From Stygiobacter electus (GTDB taxonomy: Bacteria; Bacteroidota; Ignavibacteria; Ignavibacteriales; Melioribacteraceae), in the NCBI GenBank assembly GCA_029210465.1, contig JARGDL010000019.1, forward strand, positions 1-54,118: a stretch of DNA of 54,118 nt, in the 5' to 3' direction. Shown here in pieces: positions 1 to 8,604 of the stretch (positions are counted from its first letter, which is position 1; each line of letters opens with the position of its first letter). The position numbers were made by a program, and so were the translations under genes. The notes under the pieces were generated by a model, which did no database searches, was not told where the DNA came from, and saw only the letters and a list, made by a program, of their open reading frames with translations.

Positions 1-1
1 G

Positions 2-226
2 TTAGTTATCCAGAGCAAAACTAAGATTTATTCCGCAGAACTTGTAGAATATCTTTTTAGTTTTCCGTTTTACTCCCAAAAAACTATGCAAACTACTCTT
101 GGAATTTCTCGTAATACTGCTTCAAAGTATTTCACTGAATTAGAGCGTATAGATTTGATAAAGTGGCAGAAATATAAAAATGATAAAATTTACTATTTGC
201 CTGAGTTTCATAATCTCCTCAAATAG
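2..226 (+). CDS. Fic-family protein, C-terminal winged-helix part (partial)
   Basis: An open frame enters from the left edge and ends with TAG at 226, giving 74 residues. The part LGISRNTASKYFTELERIDL looks like the winged-helix DNA-binding domain that closes many Fic/DOC AMP-transferase proteins: helix-turn-helix, then a wing rich in K and Y. The Fic catalytic motif would lie upstream of the window, so the Fic assignment is inference from the tail; any other regulator ending in a winged helix is possible. Because it is cut by the window edge, its start and completeness are unknown. Confidence 0.55.
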   Translation, partial: LVIQSKTKIYSAELVEYLFSFPFYSQKTMQTTLGISRNTASKYFTELERIDLIKWQKYKNDKIYYLPEFHNLLK

Positions 227-252
227 TCAAAATATGTTCTTTGCACAATTTA

Positions 253-284
253 TTGTATAATCTGTGCATTTCTCCGTACCTTTG
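253..284 (+). promoter_or_regulatory. Candidate Bacteroidota-type promoter
   Basis: TTG at 253-255 is followed after 21 bases by TACCTTTG at 277-284, matching the TAnnTTTG -7 box of Bacteroidota-type sigma factors. A second TACCTTTG lies at 318-325 without a clear -33 box. TTTGCACAATT occurs at about 240 and again at about 322, so the region also has a direct repeat that might be an operator. It would drive the gene starting at 496. Confidence 0.4.
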
Positions 285-403
285 CCCAAAAAATCAAAAA
301 TATTGTGCATAGCTAACTACCTTTGCACAATTATTTGGGTCAAAATGCAATGATTAAACCACATAATAATAACAAGGTGCTTTATGTACCATAAAGAAAT
401 CAA

Positions 404-431
404 CCACAGAGAACGCAGAGAATCACAGAGA
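404..431. repeat. CACAGAG-type dispersed repeat
   Basis: Three imperfect copies of CACAGAGAA / CGCAGAGAA / CACAGAGA follow each other. Such ACCACAGAG..CACAGAG tracts are common dispersed intergenic repeats in many environmental bacterial genomes. They lie about 65 bases before the start of the AlbA_2 gene; no function is evident. Confidence 0.5.
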
Positions 432-495
432 AAAAATATGAATGTTATGATAGCAAATAAAATTACTAAAAAAATATTTGAATAAATAATATAGT

Positions 496-1821
496 ATGGA
501 AAACCAGATATTTGAGAAAAAATCATTAAGATTATTCATTGGTAATAATACTGATTGGAAATCTTTAGCCAGAGATTGTGTTTGTCTTGCAAATGCCAGA
601 GGTGGAATAATTGCAATCGGTATTGAAAATAAAGACGACCAACCGCCTTCAAATCAAAGAATACCCGAAAAGTTAGATGAGATAATACGAAAAAGAATCA
701 GCGAACTCTGCATTAATGTCGGTGTAAATGTTACCAAAGAATCAGATGACAATGGTGGAGAATGGATAAAGATTAATGTATTGCCGTCGCAAACTTCTAT
801 TGCCTCAACCACAGACGGACAATATTATATTCGTATATCAGACAACTGCAAACCGGTCTTACCTGATGAACTGGGTAGATTATTTACAGACAAACCCGCA
901 TATATTTGGGAAACAAAAGTTGTTCAAAAGATTACTATACAACAATGCGATGAACAAAAGTTAGAACAGTTTATTGACGATATAAAAAAATCAACCCGCG
1001 TCAGTAATTTTGTTAGGCAAAAATCAACTAACGAACTTCTTTCTTATTATCAAATGTACGATGGTAACTATTTAACTAACTTAGGAATTCTATGGATAGG
1101 CAAAAGAGAACAACGAGCTAATTTGCTTTATGCACCTGTAATTCAGTTTATTAAATATGACTCCAATGGAAATAAAATTAAAAAGGAAGTATGGAACGAT
1201 TTTTCTTTAAATCCCAAAGAATTGATTGAAAACGTTTGGCAAAAATTACCTGAATGGAAAGAAGGGATTGAAATTTCAGAAGGTATTTTTGGCCGCAGAA
1301 TAATCTATCATTACAACGAGAATGTTATCCGCGAATTGCTTGCAAACGCTTTTGTTCACAGACCTTACACAACAAGGGGAGATATTTTTATAAATTTATA
1401 TCCTGATAAATTGGAAGTACACAATCCAGGGTTATTGCCATTGGGTGTAACTCCCAACAACATTTTACATACTTCCGTTAAAAGGAATGAGCATTTATCA
1501 AAAGTATTTTATGATCTTAATTTGATGAAACGCGAAGGCAGCGGTTTTGATAAAATGTATGAAATTCAATTGAGTGAAGCAAAAGAACCTCCGGTTGTTG
1601 AAGAGAAAAACGACAGAGTGGTTGTCACTGTTTACAACACTATAAAAAATAGAGATGTAATAAGTTTAATTGAAAGGGTTAAAAATCATTATCAACTTAA
1701 TCAAAGAGAAGTCATCTGTCTTGGAATTATTGCTTTGAATAAACAAATAATAGCTACGGAATTTTCAAAAAAATTCAAAGTAAAGATGATAAACAAATCA
1801 AAAGCTGGCTTGGCAGTTTGA
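496..1821 (+). CDS. AlbA_2-domain putative regulator with C-terminal ATPase fold (5' part of a frameshifted gene)
   Basis: 441 residues in this frame. The N-terminus (about 1-130; ARDCVCLANARGGIIAIGIE then YYIRISDNCKPV) matches the Schlafen AlbA_2 DNA-binding domain. Residues about 260-370 (RELLANAFVHRPYTTRGDI, PDKLEVHNPGLLP, MKREGSGFDKMYE) match the HATPase_c_4 fold of ATP-dependent regulators/helicase-like proteins. The last 15 or so residues are out of frame: after an A7 run (1766-1772) the natural continuation is read in the -1 frame as KKIQSKDDKQIKSWLGSLIKY, which runs straight into the frame at 1818-2138. One lost A, or -1 slippage on A AAA AAA, explains the break. Such genes are frequent in accessory islands. 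Confidence 0.75.
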   Translation: MENQIFEKKSLRLFIGNNTDWKSLARDCVCLANARGGIIAIGIENKDDQPPSNQRIPEKLDEIIRKRISELCINVGVNVTKESDDNGGEWIKINVLPSQTSIASTTDGQYYIRISDNCKPVLPDELGRLFTDKPAYIWETKVVQKITIQQCDEQKLEQFIDDIKKSTRVSNFVRQKSTNELLSYYQMYDGNYLTNLGILWIGKREQRANLLYAPVIQFIKYDSNGNKIKKEVWNDFSLNPKELIENVWQKLPEWKEGIEISEGIFGRRIIYHYNENVIRELLANAFVHRPYTTRGDIFINLYPDKLEVHNPGLLPLGVTPNNILHTSVKRNEHLSKVFYDLNLMKREGSGFDKMYEIQLSEAKEPPVVEEKNDRVVVTVYNTIKNRDVISLIERVKNHYQLNQREVICLGIIALNKQIIATEFSKKFKVKMINKSKAGLAV

Positions 1822-2138
1822 TAAAATATCAAATCATACAAACAAAGGGCAAAACCAAGGGTTTACGATATTTTATAAATCCAAAAATCTTAAAAGATAC
1901 TCCTTTTGAAAAAACTGATTTATCTAATATTGAAGAGCATCGTTTAATCACTTTAGTTTTGGAAGATTTAGAAAAATATCCCAATTCCAGAATTGGAGAT
2001 GTTCACCATAGAATCGGTGAAGAAATACCTTTAAGAAGATTGCGTGCTTGCATATATAAACTTGTCAAAGAAAATAAAATCAAACCAAGTGGTGGTAAGA
2101 AATTCAGAAGCTATTTTATTGACAAAAATACGGGGTAA
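1818..2138 (+). CDS. C-terminal winged-helix part of the AlbA_2 gene (after frameshift)
   Basis: This frame opens upstream of 1800 as KQIKSWLGSLIKYQIIQTKG, so the TTG at 1818 is not a convincing start; it is the 3' part of the gene at 496. It encodes a KTKGLRYFINPKIL strand-turn typical of winged-helix tails, then an EHRLITLVLEDLEKYPNSRI helix and a second small helical unit ending at residue 106. If the frame were restored the protein would have about 545 residues. Whether it is expressed separately, by slippage, or not at all cannot be told from sequence. Confidence 0.55.
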   Translation: MIKYQIIQTKGKTKGLRYFINPKILKDTPFEKTDLSNIEEHRLITLVLEDLEKYPNSRIGDVHHRIGEEIPLRRLRACIYKLVKENKIKPSGGKKFRSYFIDKNTG

Positions 2139-2255
2139 AAAACTCGAATTTTTATTAACAAATAAAAAAGAAATTATATAAGTAATTGTAAATCAATAAC
2201 TTATATTGACAAAAACATTGAAAAAATCATTATAGAAAATGAATAAGTCCGATAA

Positions 2256-2330
2256 ATAAATGATATGGCGGACAGGCTGTATGCGCTATCGGAGGCGGAA
2301 ATAAAGATTATTGAGGAAGAAAATAAGTAG
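2256..2330 (+). pseudogene. Possible C-terminal remnant of a type IIG restriction-modification enzyme
   Basis: A short frame reads INDMADRLYALSEAEIKIIE followed by EENK and a stop. A tail of the form D-x-L-x-x-L-Y-x-L-(S/T)-x-x-E-I-x-I-(I/V)-E is characteristic of the C-termini of Eco57I/type IIG restriction-methylation proteins. There is an in-frame stop at 2253-2255 and nothing recognisable before it. Local G+C is higher than in the flanking AT-rich DNA. It is only 24 residues, so the call is tentative. Confidence 0.3.
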
Positions 2331-2402
2331 AATCTTTCTATGGAACATTTGATATATGCTGCTTATAATTTTACCCTGCTTAAAGAGAGATTAACTATAA
2401 TT

Positions 2403-2910
2403 AATGAGGCTAAAGCCTGAGATTATTGTGGAATTATTTCTAATCAGTTGGATAAATCCAACTGCAATAATGAAGTAAAATATTTTTATATTAAAATTAT
2501 AAAGAATAATTGCACTTGACTTTAGTCAAGTGAATAAAAGAAATTAAAAGCTAAAATGGCTTCAGCCACATAAAAAGATAAATGAGGCTAAAGCCTGAGA
2601 TATTTTGAGAATTATTTTTTATCAGTCAGCTAAAGCTGACTGCAATATTAATTAGAATAGAAATAAATTTATTTAATTGCACTTGACTTTAGTCAAGTGA
2701 ATAAAAGAAATTAAAAGCTAAAATGGCTTCAGCCACATAAAAAGAATAAATGAGGCTAAAGCCCGAGATATTTTGAGAATTATTTTTTATCAGTTGGATA
2801 AATCCAACTGCAATAATTAAGAAAGAAAATTATTTTAAGACTTCAATTGCAGTTCACTTCAGTGAACTGAATAAGAAGGAATGAATAATATTTTGGCTTT
2901 AGCCACATTT
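2403..2910. repeat. REP-like palindrome array, three A-B-C-D units (left of RAYT)
   Basis: Four hairpins recur in fixed order. A: AGGCTAAAGCCT at 2407-2418, 2587-2598 approximately, and a variant ending CCC at 2753-2764. B: CAGTTGGATAAATCCAACTG at 2445-2464 and 2791-2810, or CAGTCAGCTAAAGCTGACTG at 2623-2642. C: CACTTGACTTTAGTCAAGTG at 2513-2532 and 2680-2699, or CAGTTCACTTCAGTGAACTG at 2850-2869. D: TGGCTTCAGCCA at 2557-2568 and 2724-2735, or TGGCTTTAGCCA at 2894-2905. A and B have AA loops, C and D have TT or TC loops. Spacer sequences are partly conserved. The arrangement resembles the BIMEs associated with RAYT transposases. Confidence 0.9.
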
Positions 2911-2925
2911 TAGGAGAAATAAATT

Positions 2926-3375
2926 ATGAGCTGGGTAAGAGTTTGGATTCATCTTGTCTTTTCAACAAAAAACAGAGAACCTTATTTGAACTCAAAAGAA
3001 TTGAGAGAAAAAGTTTTTAATCATATAAAAGAAAATGCAAAAGAAAAAAATATTTGGCTTGAAGATTTAAATGGCTACAAAGAACATATTCATTGTTTAA
3101 TTTCTTTAAATAAAGAACAATCAATAAGTAAAATAGCTCAGCTAATAAAAGGTGAGTCTTCTTTTTGGATAAATAAAAACAAATTGATAAAAGGTAAATT
3201 TTTTTGGCAAGATGATTATTGGGCTGTAAGTGTTAGTGAAAGTCATATTGAGAGTGTAAAAAATTATATATCAGAGCAAGAAGAACATCATAGAATAAAA
3301 TCATTTTCTGAAGAAGTTGATGAGTTTATGAAAAAGTATGGATGGAATTATATCAATAATGAATCAGATAATTAA
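2926..3375 (+). CDS. REP-associated tyrosine transposase (RAYT), IS200/IS605-like TnpA domain
   Basis: 149 residues, the usual size of a Y1 HUH transposase. It begins MSWVRVWIHLVFSTKNREPY, carries the HUH metal-binding motif HIH at residues 54-56 (EHIHCLISL), the GKFFWQDDYWAVSVS segment at 90-104, and the catalytic tyrosine Y114 in YISEQEEHHR. No tnpB, no terminal inverted repeats and no target duplication are visible. Instead it sits between two arrays of palindromes, as RAYT genes do; RAYTs cut and move REP sequences. It starts 21 bases after the last D hairpin, with AGGAG at about 2912-2916 as ribosome-binding site. All key residues are present, so it may be active. Confidence 0.9.
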   Translation: MSWVRVWIHLVFSTKNREPYLNSKELREKVFNHIKENAKEKNIWLEDLNGYKEHIHCLISLNKEQSISKIAQLIKGESSFWINKNKLIKGKFFWQDDYWAVSVSESHIESVKNYISEQEEHHRIKSFSEEVDEFMKKYGWNYINNESDN

Positions 3376-3692
3376 TGAGGCTAAAGCCTGTGATTTTTTT
3401 ATAATTATTTTTATCAGTTGGATAAATCCAACTGCAATAATGAAGTAAAATATTTCATATTAAAATTATAAAGAATAATTGCACTTGACTTTAGTCAAGT
3501 GATTAAAAGAAATTAAAAGCTAAAATGGCTTTAGCCACATTTAAGAGAATGAGGCTAAAGCCCGAGATTTTTTGAGAATTATTTTTTATCAGTCAGCTAA
3601 AGCTGACTGCAATAAAAAATGAAAAAATAATTTCAGTTCACTTTAGTGAACTGATAGAAGAAATAAATAGTTAAAATGGCTTTAGCCACATA
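3376..3692. repeat. REP-like palindrome array, two A-B-C-D units (right of RAYT)
   Basis: The same hairpins in the same order as on the left. A at 3378-3389 and 3552-3563 (variant CCC), B at 3415-3434 (GGAT form) and 3590-3609 (CAGCT form), C at 3482-3501 (TTGACT form) and 3634-3653 (TTCACT form), D at 3526-3537 and 3677-3688 (both TGGCTTTAGCCA). The first A begins immediately after the transposase stop. Stems stay perfectly paired although their sequence differs between units. Confidence 0.9.
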
Positions 3693-3805
3693 AAAAAATG
3701 AAAATAAAGTTTTATTTTAATTGTGAACTTTATCTCATCAGAAAAAATCTAACCATAGATAACACAAATAAAAATTAGCAATTGTTCAATTTAATCTCCA
3801 TTCCA

Positions 3806-3813
3806 TATATTTG
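3806..3813 (+). promoter_or_regulatory. Candidate -7 box for sthA
   Basis: TATATTTG matches TAnnTTTG and lies 19 bases before the sthA ATG. A TTG at 3782-3784 could act as a weak -33 box, slightly further away than usual. The leader would be very short. Confidence 0.35.
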
Positions 3814-3832
3814 CTAATAAAAAGAAAAATCT

Positions 3833-5233
3833 ATGCATAATAAATTCGATGTATTCATAATTGGTAGTGGACCCGGCGGTGAAGGTGCCGCAATGACTTG
3901 TGCTAAACAGGGATTAAAAGTTGCTGTTTGCGATGAGTTTTCTTTAGTCGGCGGAAGCAACACTCACAAAGGAACAATTCCTTCAAAAGCTTTAAGACAT
4001 GCAAGTCAAATCTTGATGGATAATAAAAAACTTCAATATGCTACTTATCAAGATTTATTAGTTCAAACCAGAAGTGTAATTAATGCACAAGTAGAATTAC
4101 GCACAAGTTTTTATTTAAGAAATGATGTTGAATTAATTATTGGAAGAGCATCTTTTATAGATGATCATACAGTTGAAGTCACTGAACCATCAGGATTAAA
4201 GAAAAAATATCATGCAGATAATTTTATAATTGCTACTGGCTCACGACCATATCATCCGCCAGATGTTGATTTTTCACATCCTCGAATTGTTGATAGCGAT
4301 AAACTTCTTAAAATTCCAGATAACCCAAAAACAATTTCAATTTATGGTGCTGGAGTTATCGGTTGTGAATATGCATCAATTTTTCGTGGATTAAGTATAA
4401 AAGTAAATTTGATTAATACGCGTCATCAATTATTATCTTTTTTAGATGATGAAATTATTGATGCACTTGCATATCATTTAAGAGAAAATGGTGTATTAAT
4501 TCGTCACAATGAAGAATATGAAAAAGTTGAAGCTGATGAAACTGGTGTAACAATTTTTCTAAAATCAAACAAACAAATTAGAAGTGAATATTTACTTTGG
4601 GCTCAAGGTAGAACTGGAAACTCCGATAAAATGGGATTAGAAAAATTAGGAATTGAAACCGATTCTCGTGGTTCAATTCCAGTTAATGAATTTTATCAAA
4701 CTAAAATTCCAAATATTTATGCTGTTGGTGATGTAATTGGATTCCCTAATTTAGCAAGTGCTTCTTATGATCAAGGAAGATTTGCTGCAAGGCATTTAAC
4801 ACTTGGAGAAACTTCTACTTTAAGATCTACAGATATTCCTACTGGCATTTATACAATTCCAGAAATTAGTTCTATTGGATTAACAGAAAAAGAGTTAACT
4901 GCTAAAAAAATTCCTTATGAAGTTGGGCATTCATTCTTTAGACATTTAGCTCGTGCTCAAATAACTGGAAGAACTGTTGGTATGTTAAAAATATTATTTC
5001 ATCGCGAAACTTTTCAAATACTTGGGATACATTGTTTTGGATATGGTGCTTCAGAAATTATTCATATTGGACAAGCTATAATGTCTCAACCTGGTGAAGG
5101 TAACACAATTAAATATTTTACAACAACAACATTTAACTATCCAACAATGGCAGAAGCATATCGTGTTGCTGCCTTAAATGGATTGAACAGAGTGGAACTT
5201 AGTATTCTTCATGAAAAGAAAAGTAAAAAATAG
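3833..5233 (+). CDS. sthA: Soluble (Si-specific) pyridine nucleotide transhydrogenase
   Basis: 466 residues, same length as Escherichia coli SthA. It should move hydride between NADPH and NAD in the cytoplasm to balance the two pools. FAD-binding [11 protein letters not shown] lies at about 11-21, the family's [12 protein letters not shown] follows, then [18 protein letters not shown], the second Rossmann [29 protein letters not shown], and the dimerisation end [18 protein letters not shown] with [20 protein letters not shown]. The stretch that in dihydrolipoamide dehydrogenases holds the redox disulfide is [13 protein letters not shown]: even the single cysteine of the E. coli enzyme is absent, consistent with a transhydrogenase rather than a disulfide reductase. 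It overlaps the next gene by 23 bases. Confidence 0.92.
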   Translation: MHNKFDVFIIGSGPGGEGAAMTCAKQGLKVAVCDEFSLVGGSNTHKGTIPSKALRHASQILMDNKKLQYATYQDLLVQTRSVINAQVELRTSFYLRNDVELIIGRASFIDDHTVEVTEPSGLKKKYHADNFIIATGSRPYHPPDVDFSHPRIVDSDKLLKIPDNPKTISIYGAGVIGCEYASIFRGLSIKVNLINTRHQLLSFLDDEIIDALAYHLRENGVLIRHNEEYEKVEADETGVTIFLKSNKQIRSEYLLWAQGRTGNSDKMGLEKLGIETDSRGSIPVNEFYQTKIPNIYAVGDVIGFPNLASASYDQGRFAARHLTLGETSTLRSTDIPTGIYTIPEISSIGLTEKELTAKKIPYEVGHSFFRHLARAQITGRTVGMLKILFHRETFQILGIHCFGYGASEIIHIGQAIMSQPGEGNTIKYFTTTTFNYPTMAEAYRVAALNGLNRVELSILHEKKSKK

Positions 5234-5861
5234 TTCGTTTGTAAATTTTAATGTTAATGAGTTAGAAATTTTAAGAAGTTTTAAATCACCAATTGATATT
5301 CAAAATTTTCTAAACAATATTGAATACAATCCAGAATATATAACTAGATCGCCAAAAGAAATTTTAAAACATAAAAAAGCAAATTGTTTTGAAGGAGCTT
5401 TATTTGCCGCTGCAACTTTAAGATTCTTAGGATATAAACCTTTAATTGTTGATTTAATGGCAAAGAATGATGATGATCATGTTATTGCAATTTTCAAACA
5501 GGATAAATTTTATGGTGCAATTGCAAAATCCAATACTACCCTTTTACGTTTTCGTGAACCTGTTTATAAAACTTTACGTGAATTAGTGCTTTCCTACTTT
5601 GAATTTTATTTCAATACACTTGGAGAAAAATCTTTACGCAGTTATTCAAACCCAATCGACTTAACAATTTTTGATAAATATAATTGGATGACAACTGATC
5701 AAGATTTAGAATTTATTGGTGATTATCTTTTTAAAGTTTATCATCATCCAATCATTCCCAAAAAGTTTGAAAAAAAATTAAACCTTGCCGATAAAGAAGT
5801 CATTAACTTATGTTTCAGCGGTTCAATCCCTGAAGGTTTATTTGTTCCCAAAAAGAAATAA
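5211..5861 (+). CDS. Hypothetical protein, papain/transglutaminase-like Cys-His fold
   Basis: 216 residues, not recognised as a named family. The segment around C59 ([20 protein letters not shown]) followed by DDDHVIAIF with H90 has the spacing and look of a transglutaminase-like or papain-like core: Cys at the start of a helix, His on a following strand. The middle ([34 protein letters not shown]) is helical. No signal peptide or membrane segment, so cytoplasmic. Its ATG lies 23 bases inside sthA, implying translational coupling. Function unknown; the enzymatic reading is inference. Confidence 0.75.
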   Translation: MKRKVKNSSFVNFNVNELEILRSFKSPIDIQNFLNNIEYNPEYITRSPKEILKHKKANCFEGALFAAATLRFLGYKPLIVDLMAKNDDDHVIAIFKQDKFYGAIAKSNTTLLRFREPVYKTLRELVLSYFEFYFNTLGEKSLRSYSNPIDLTIFDKYNWMTTDQDLEFIGDYLFKVYHHPIIPKKFEKKLNLADKEVINLCFSGSIPEGLFVPKKK

Positions 5862-5926
5862 TTATTTTTTATTTATTGTTCATTTCTTTATTATCATTTT
5901 CAAAAATTAATTATTATGGAGGTGTT

Positions 5927-8518
5927 ATGAACCTTTCATTTTCTATAAAAACCTTAATCTTGATCTTAAGCTTAATCTCAACTCAAATTAATCTATCTCA
6001 ATCACTCAAATCACCAGAAGAATTTTTAGGTTATAAAGTTGGAACGGATTATAAAATTGCTGATTATGAAACTATTACAAAATATTTTAAACATCTTTCG
6101 GAAAACTCAAATAAAATTCTTTTCCAGAATATTGGCAAAACATCTCAAGGGAGAGATATGTTTATGTCAATTATTAGTTCAGAAGATAATCTTAAAAACA
6201 TTGATAAATACAAAGATATAATTCATCAACTTTCCGATCCAAGAAAAACAAATGAAGCAGAAGCCATACAATTAGCAAAAGATGGAAAAATTATTGTAAT
6301 GGTTACTTGCAATATTCATTCAAACGAAATTGCATCAGCTCAAATGTCAATAGAATTTGCTTATGATTTAGTTAGAGGGAAAGCATCTGAAAAATCAATG
6401 CAAGCTTTAAATGATGTAATTTTTGTTTTAGTCCCTTCACTAAATCCTGATGGTACTACAATGATTGTAAACTGGTACAATAAATATTTAGGAACTGAGT
6501 TTGAAGGTTCTCAATTGCCATATTTGTATCATATTTATTCGGGTCATGATAACAATCGCGATTGGTTCATGTTTAATTTGAAAGAAACACAAAATGTTAT
6601 CAAAGTTGCATTTCACGATTTAATTCCACAAATATGGTTAGATGAGCATCAGATGGGAAGCACTGGTGCAAGACTGTTTGTTGTGCCTTATAAAGATCCA
6701 ATTAATCCAAATGTAAATCCATTGATTTGGAGATGGCAAACAATAATAGGAGGAATGAGTGCGCTCGATTTACAAAAGCAAAATAAAACAGGAATAATAA
6801 CACAAGCATTATTCGAAGGATGGTGGGAAGGTCCGGCAAGTGATTGTGGTTTGTGGCATAATCAAATTGCATTACTTTCTGAAATGGCAAGCTGCAATAT
6901 TGCTTCACCAATTTACATTGACTCTGCTGAAGTTCGTGTAAATCCAGAATTAGCAACTTATGATATAAGAACAAATTATGTTTCACCGTGGCGCGGCGGA
7001 TGGTGGCGTTTGCGTGATATTGTTGATTATGAACTTGGTTTAACTTTTAGTCTTTTGGAAACTGCTGCTTCATATAAAACAGATCTCCTTTTGAATTATT
7101 ATAAAATGGCAAAAGAAGCAATTGAAGATGGCAAAAAAGGAAATCCATTTGCTTATGTAATTCCACGTGATCAAAAAGATCCACAAACAACTTCTAAAAT
7201 GATTGAAATGCTGCAGTTTGGTGCTGTAGAAGTTAATTGGACTGATAAAGAATTTAAACTTGGTAATACAATTTATCCTGCAAATAGTTATGTAATTTAT
7301 TTAGCACAACCAAATGGAAAATATGTAAAGGATTTGTTTGAAGAACAGCGCTATCCTGATTTAAGGAAATCAAGAAGTGAAACACCAATTCGTCCTTACG
7401 ATGTTGCAGGCTGGACACTTCCCTATTTAATGGGTGTTAAATTTTACACAATTGAAAAACCTTTTGAATTAGAAACAAAAATTTTAACTCATCCAAATTA
7501 TTATGAAGGTTCAGTTGAAAATTCCAATGGAAATTATTTCGTTTCACCATCTGGATTAAATGTAAATTCAGCTTTGATTAATAAATTGCAAAAACAAAAT
7601 ATTCCAGTTTATTGGAATTCAAAACAAATAGATCAATTTCAGGAAGGTTCTGTATTTATTCCAATGAATGAAAACAGTAAAAAAGCAATAAATGAATTAG
7701 CAAAAGAATTTCATCTTAAAATTTATTCAGCGAATGTAAAAGAACAATCATTATTAAAAGAGTTGAAAAAAGTTCGTGTTGCACTTTACCAACCTTACAC
7801 AGCAAATATGGATGAAGGCTGGACTCGTTTACTTTTAGAAAATTATCAATTTGATTTTAAAAATATATACAACAAAGATTTCAAGAATAAAAAATTAAAA
7901 GATCTTTATGATGTAATTATTATTCCTGATATGTCTGGGGATTTAATTAAAAATGGAAAACCAAGCGGTGATAATGCAAGATTCTACAGACCCAAACCAG
8001 CTGAATATGAAGGCGGCATTGAAAAAGAAGGTGTTGAAAATTTAAAAACATTCGTTGAAAAAGATGGTGGATATTTAATTACTCTTGGTCAAGCATGCAA
8101 TTTTGCAATTGAAGATTTAGGATTAAAAGTAACAAACGTTTTAAAAAATGTTAAAGCCGATGATTTTTATTGCCCCGGCTCTTTAGTTAGAATGACTGTA
8201 AACAATCAACATCCAATTGGTTATGGATTTGACAATGAAGTTATCGGATACTTGAGTGACAACATTGCATTTTCTACCACTGTACCTTATGCCGATTACG
8301 ATAGAAATGTAATTGTACGTTATCCAACTTCAAATATTTTAAAATCTGGATTTCTATTAGGAGAAGATTATTTATATCGTCGTTCAGCCATTGTAGATGT
8401 TAAACAAAAGAAAGGACATGTAATTTTATTGGGATTCAAAGTACAAAATCGGCATCAAACATTTGGAACATTTAAATTTTTGTTTAATGCAATACATAAT
8501 GCGGGAATTAATAATTGA
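5927..8518 (+). CDS. Secreted M14-family zinc carboxypeptidase
   Basis: 863 residues from the ATG at 5927, preceded by GGAGG at 5918-5922; a longer frame from 5876 would put 17 residues before the signal peptide and is rejected. MNLSFSIKTLILILSLIS is a clear export signal. Zinc-binding H131 and E134 are in NIHSNEIASAQ, and the third ligand H241 is in WLDEHQMGSTGARLF, the order expected for M14 peptidases; GHDNNRDWF precedes it. The C-terminal half after about 600 (VIIIPDMSGDLI, GGYLITLGQACNFAI) resembles a glutamine-amidotransferase-like fold seen in large M14 proteins of this group. No T9SS sorting domain. The TGA is supplied by the edge of a dispersed repeat. Confidence 0.85.
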   Translation: MNLSFSIKTLILILSLISTQINLSQSLKSPEEFLGYKVGTDYKIADYETITKYFKHLSENSNKILFQNIGKTSQGRDMFMSIISSEDNLKNIDKYKDIIHQLSDPRKTNEAEAIQLAKDGKIIVMVTCNIHSNEIASAQMSIEFAYDLVRGKASEKSMQALNDVIFVLVPSLNPDGTTMIVNWYNKYLGTEFEGSQLPYLYHIYSGHDNNRDWFMFNLKETQNVIKVAFHDLIPQIWLDEHQMGSTGARLFVVPYKDPINPNVNPLIWRWQTIIGGMSALDLQKQNKTGIITQALFEGWWEGPASDCGLWHNQIALLSEMASCNIASPIYIDSAEVRVNPELATYDIRTNYVSPWRGGWWRLRDIVDYELGLTFSLLETAASYKTDLLLNYYKMAKEAIEDGKKGNPFAYVIPRDQKDPQTTSKMIEMLQFGAVEVNWTDKEFKLGNTIYPANSYVIYLAQPNGKYVKDLFEEQRYPDLRKSRSETPIRPYDVAGWTLPYLMGVKFYTIEKPFELETKILTHPNYYEGSVENSNGNYFVSPSGLNVNSALINKLQKQNIPVYWNSKQIDQFQEGSVFIPMNENSKKAINELAKEFHLKIYSANVKEQSLLKELKKVRVALYQPYTANMDEGWTRLLLENYQFDFKNIYNKDFKNKKLKDLYDVIIIPDMSGDLIKNGKPSGDNARFYRPKPAEYEGGIEKEGVENLKTFVEKDGGYLITLGQACNFAIEDLGLKVTNVLKNVKADDFYCPGSLVRMTVNNQHPIGYGFDNEVIGYLSDNIAFSTTVPYADYDRNVIVRYPTSNILKSGFLLGEDYLYRRSAIVDVKQKKGHVILLGFKVQNRHQTFGTFKFLFNAIHNAGINN

Positions 8519-8561
8519 TAATCTACCTGTCGGTAAAAAGGTTGCTAATTGATAATTGATA
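8513..8561. repeat. Dispersed repeat, copy 1 (CTACCTGTCGGTA core)
   Basis: TGATAATCTACCTGTCGGTA then AAAAGGTTGCTAATTGATAATT. The same sequence with few changes occurs at 10831-10880. Core CTACC-TGTC-GGTAA can pair except for the last base. It starts over the stop codon of the M14 peptidase gene. TTGATAATTG-type tracts follow. Confidence 0.7.
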
Positions 8562-8604
8562 GATGATAATTTTGTTTGTTAGAAGATTGGTTAAAAATTA
8601 CATT

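Noticed and set aside
2341..2420. Short peptide frame beginning MEHLIYAAYNFTLL
   Set aside because: Its last codons are made of the A hairpin repeat and it has no ribosome-binding site or recognisable family.
2926..3375. Complete IS200/IS605 insertion sequence
   Set aside because: There is no tnpB, no ends or target site, and the flanks are REP-like arrays, so the RAYT reading is better.
2403..3692. CRISPR array
   Set aside because: The repeats are palindromes of four kinds in fixed order, with variable stems and conserved spacers, and no cas gene is present; a RAYT gene lies in the middle.
6702..6986. Minus-strand frame inside the M14 peptidase gene
   Set aside because: It is opposite a clearly coding zinc-peptidase region and has no family signature; the overlap is a by-product of low-GC coding sequence.
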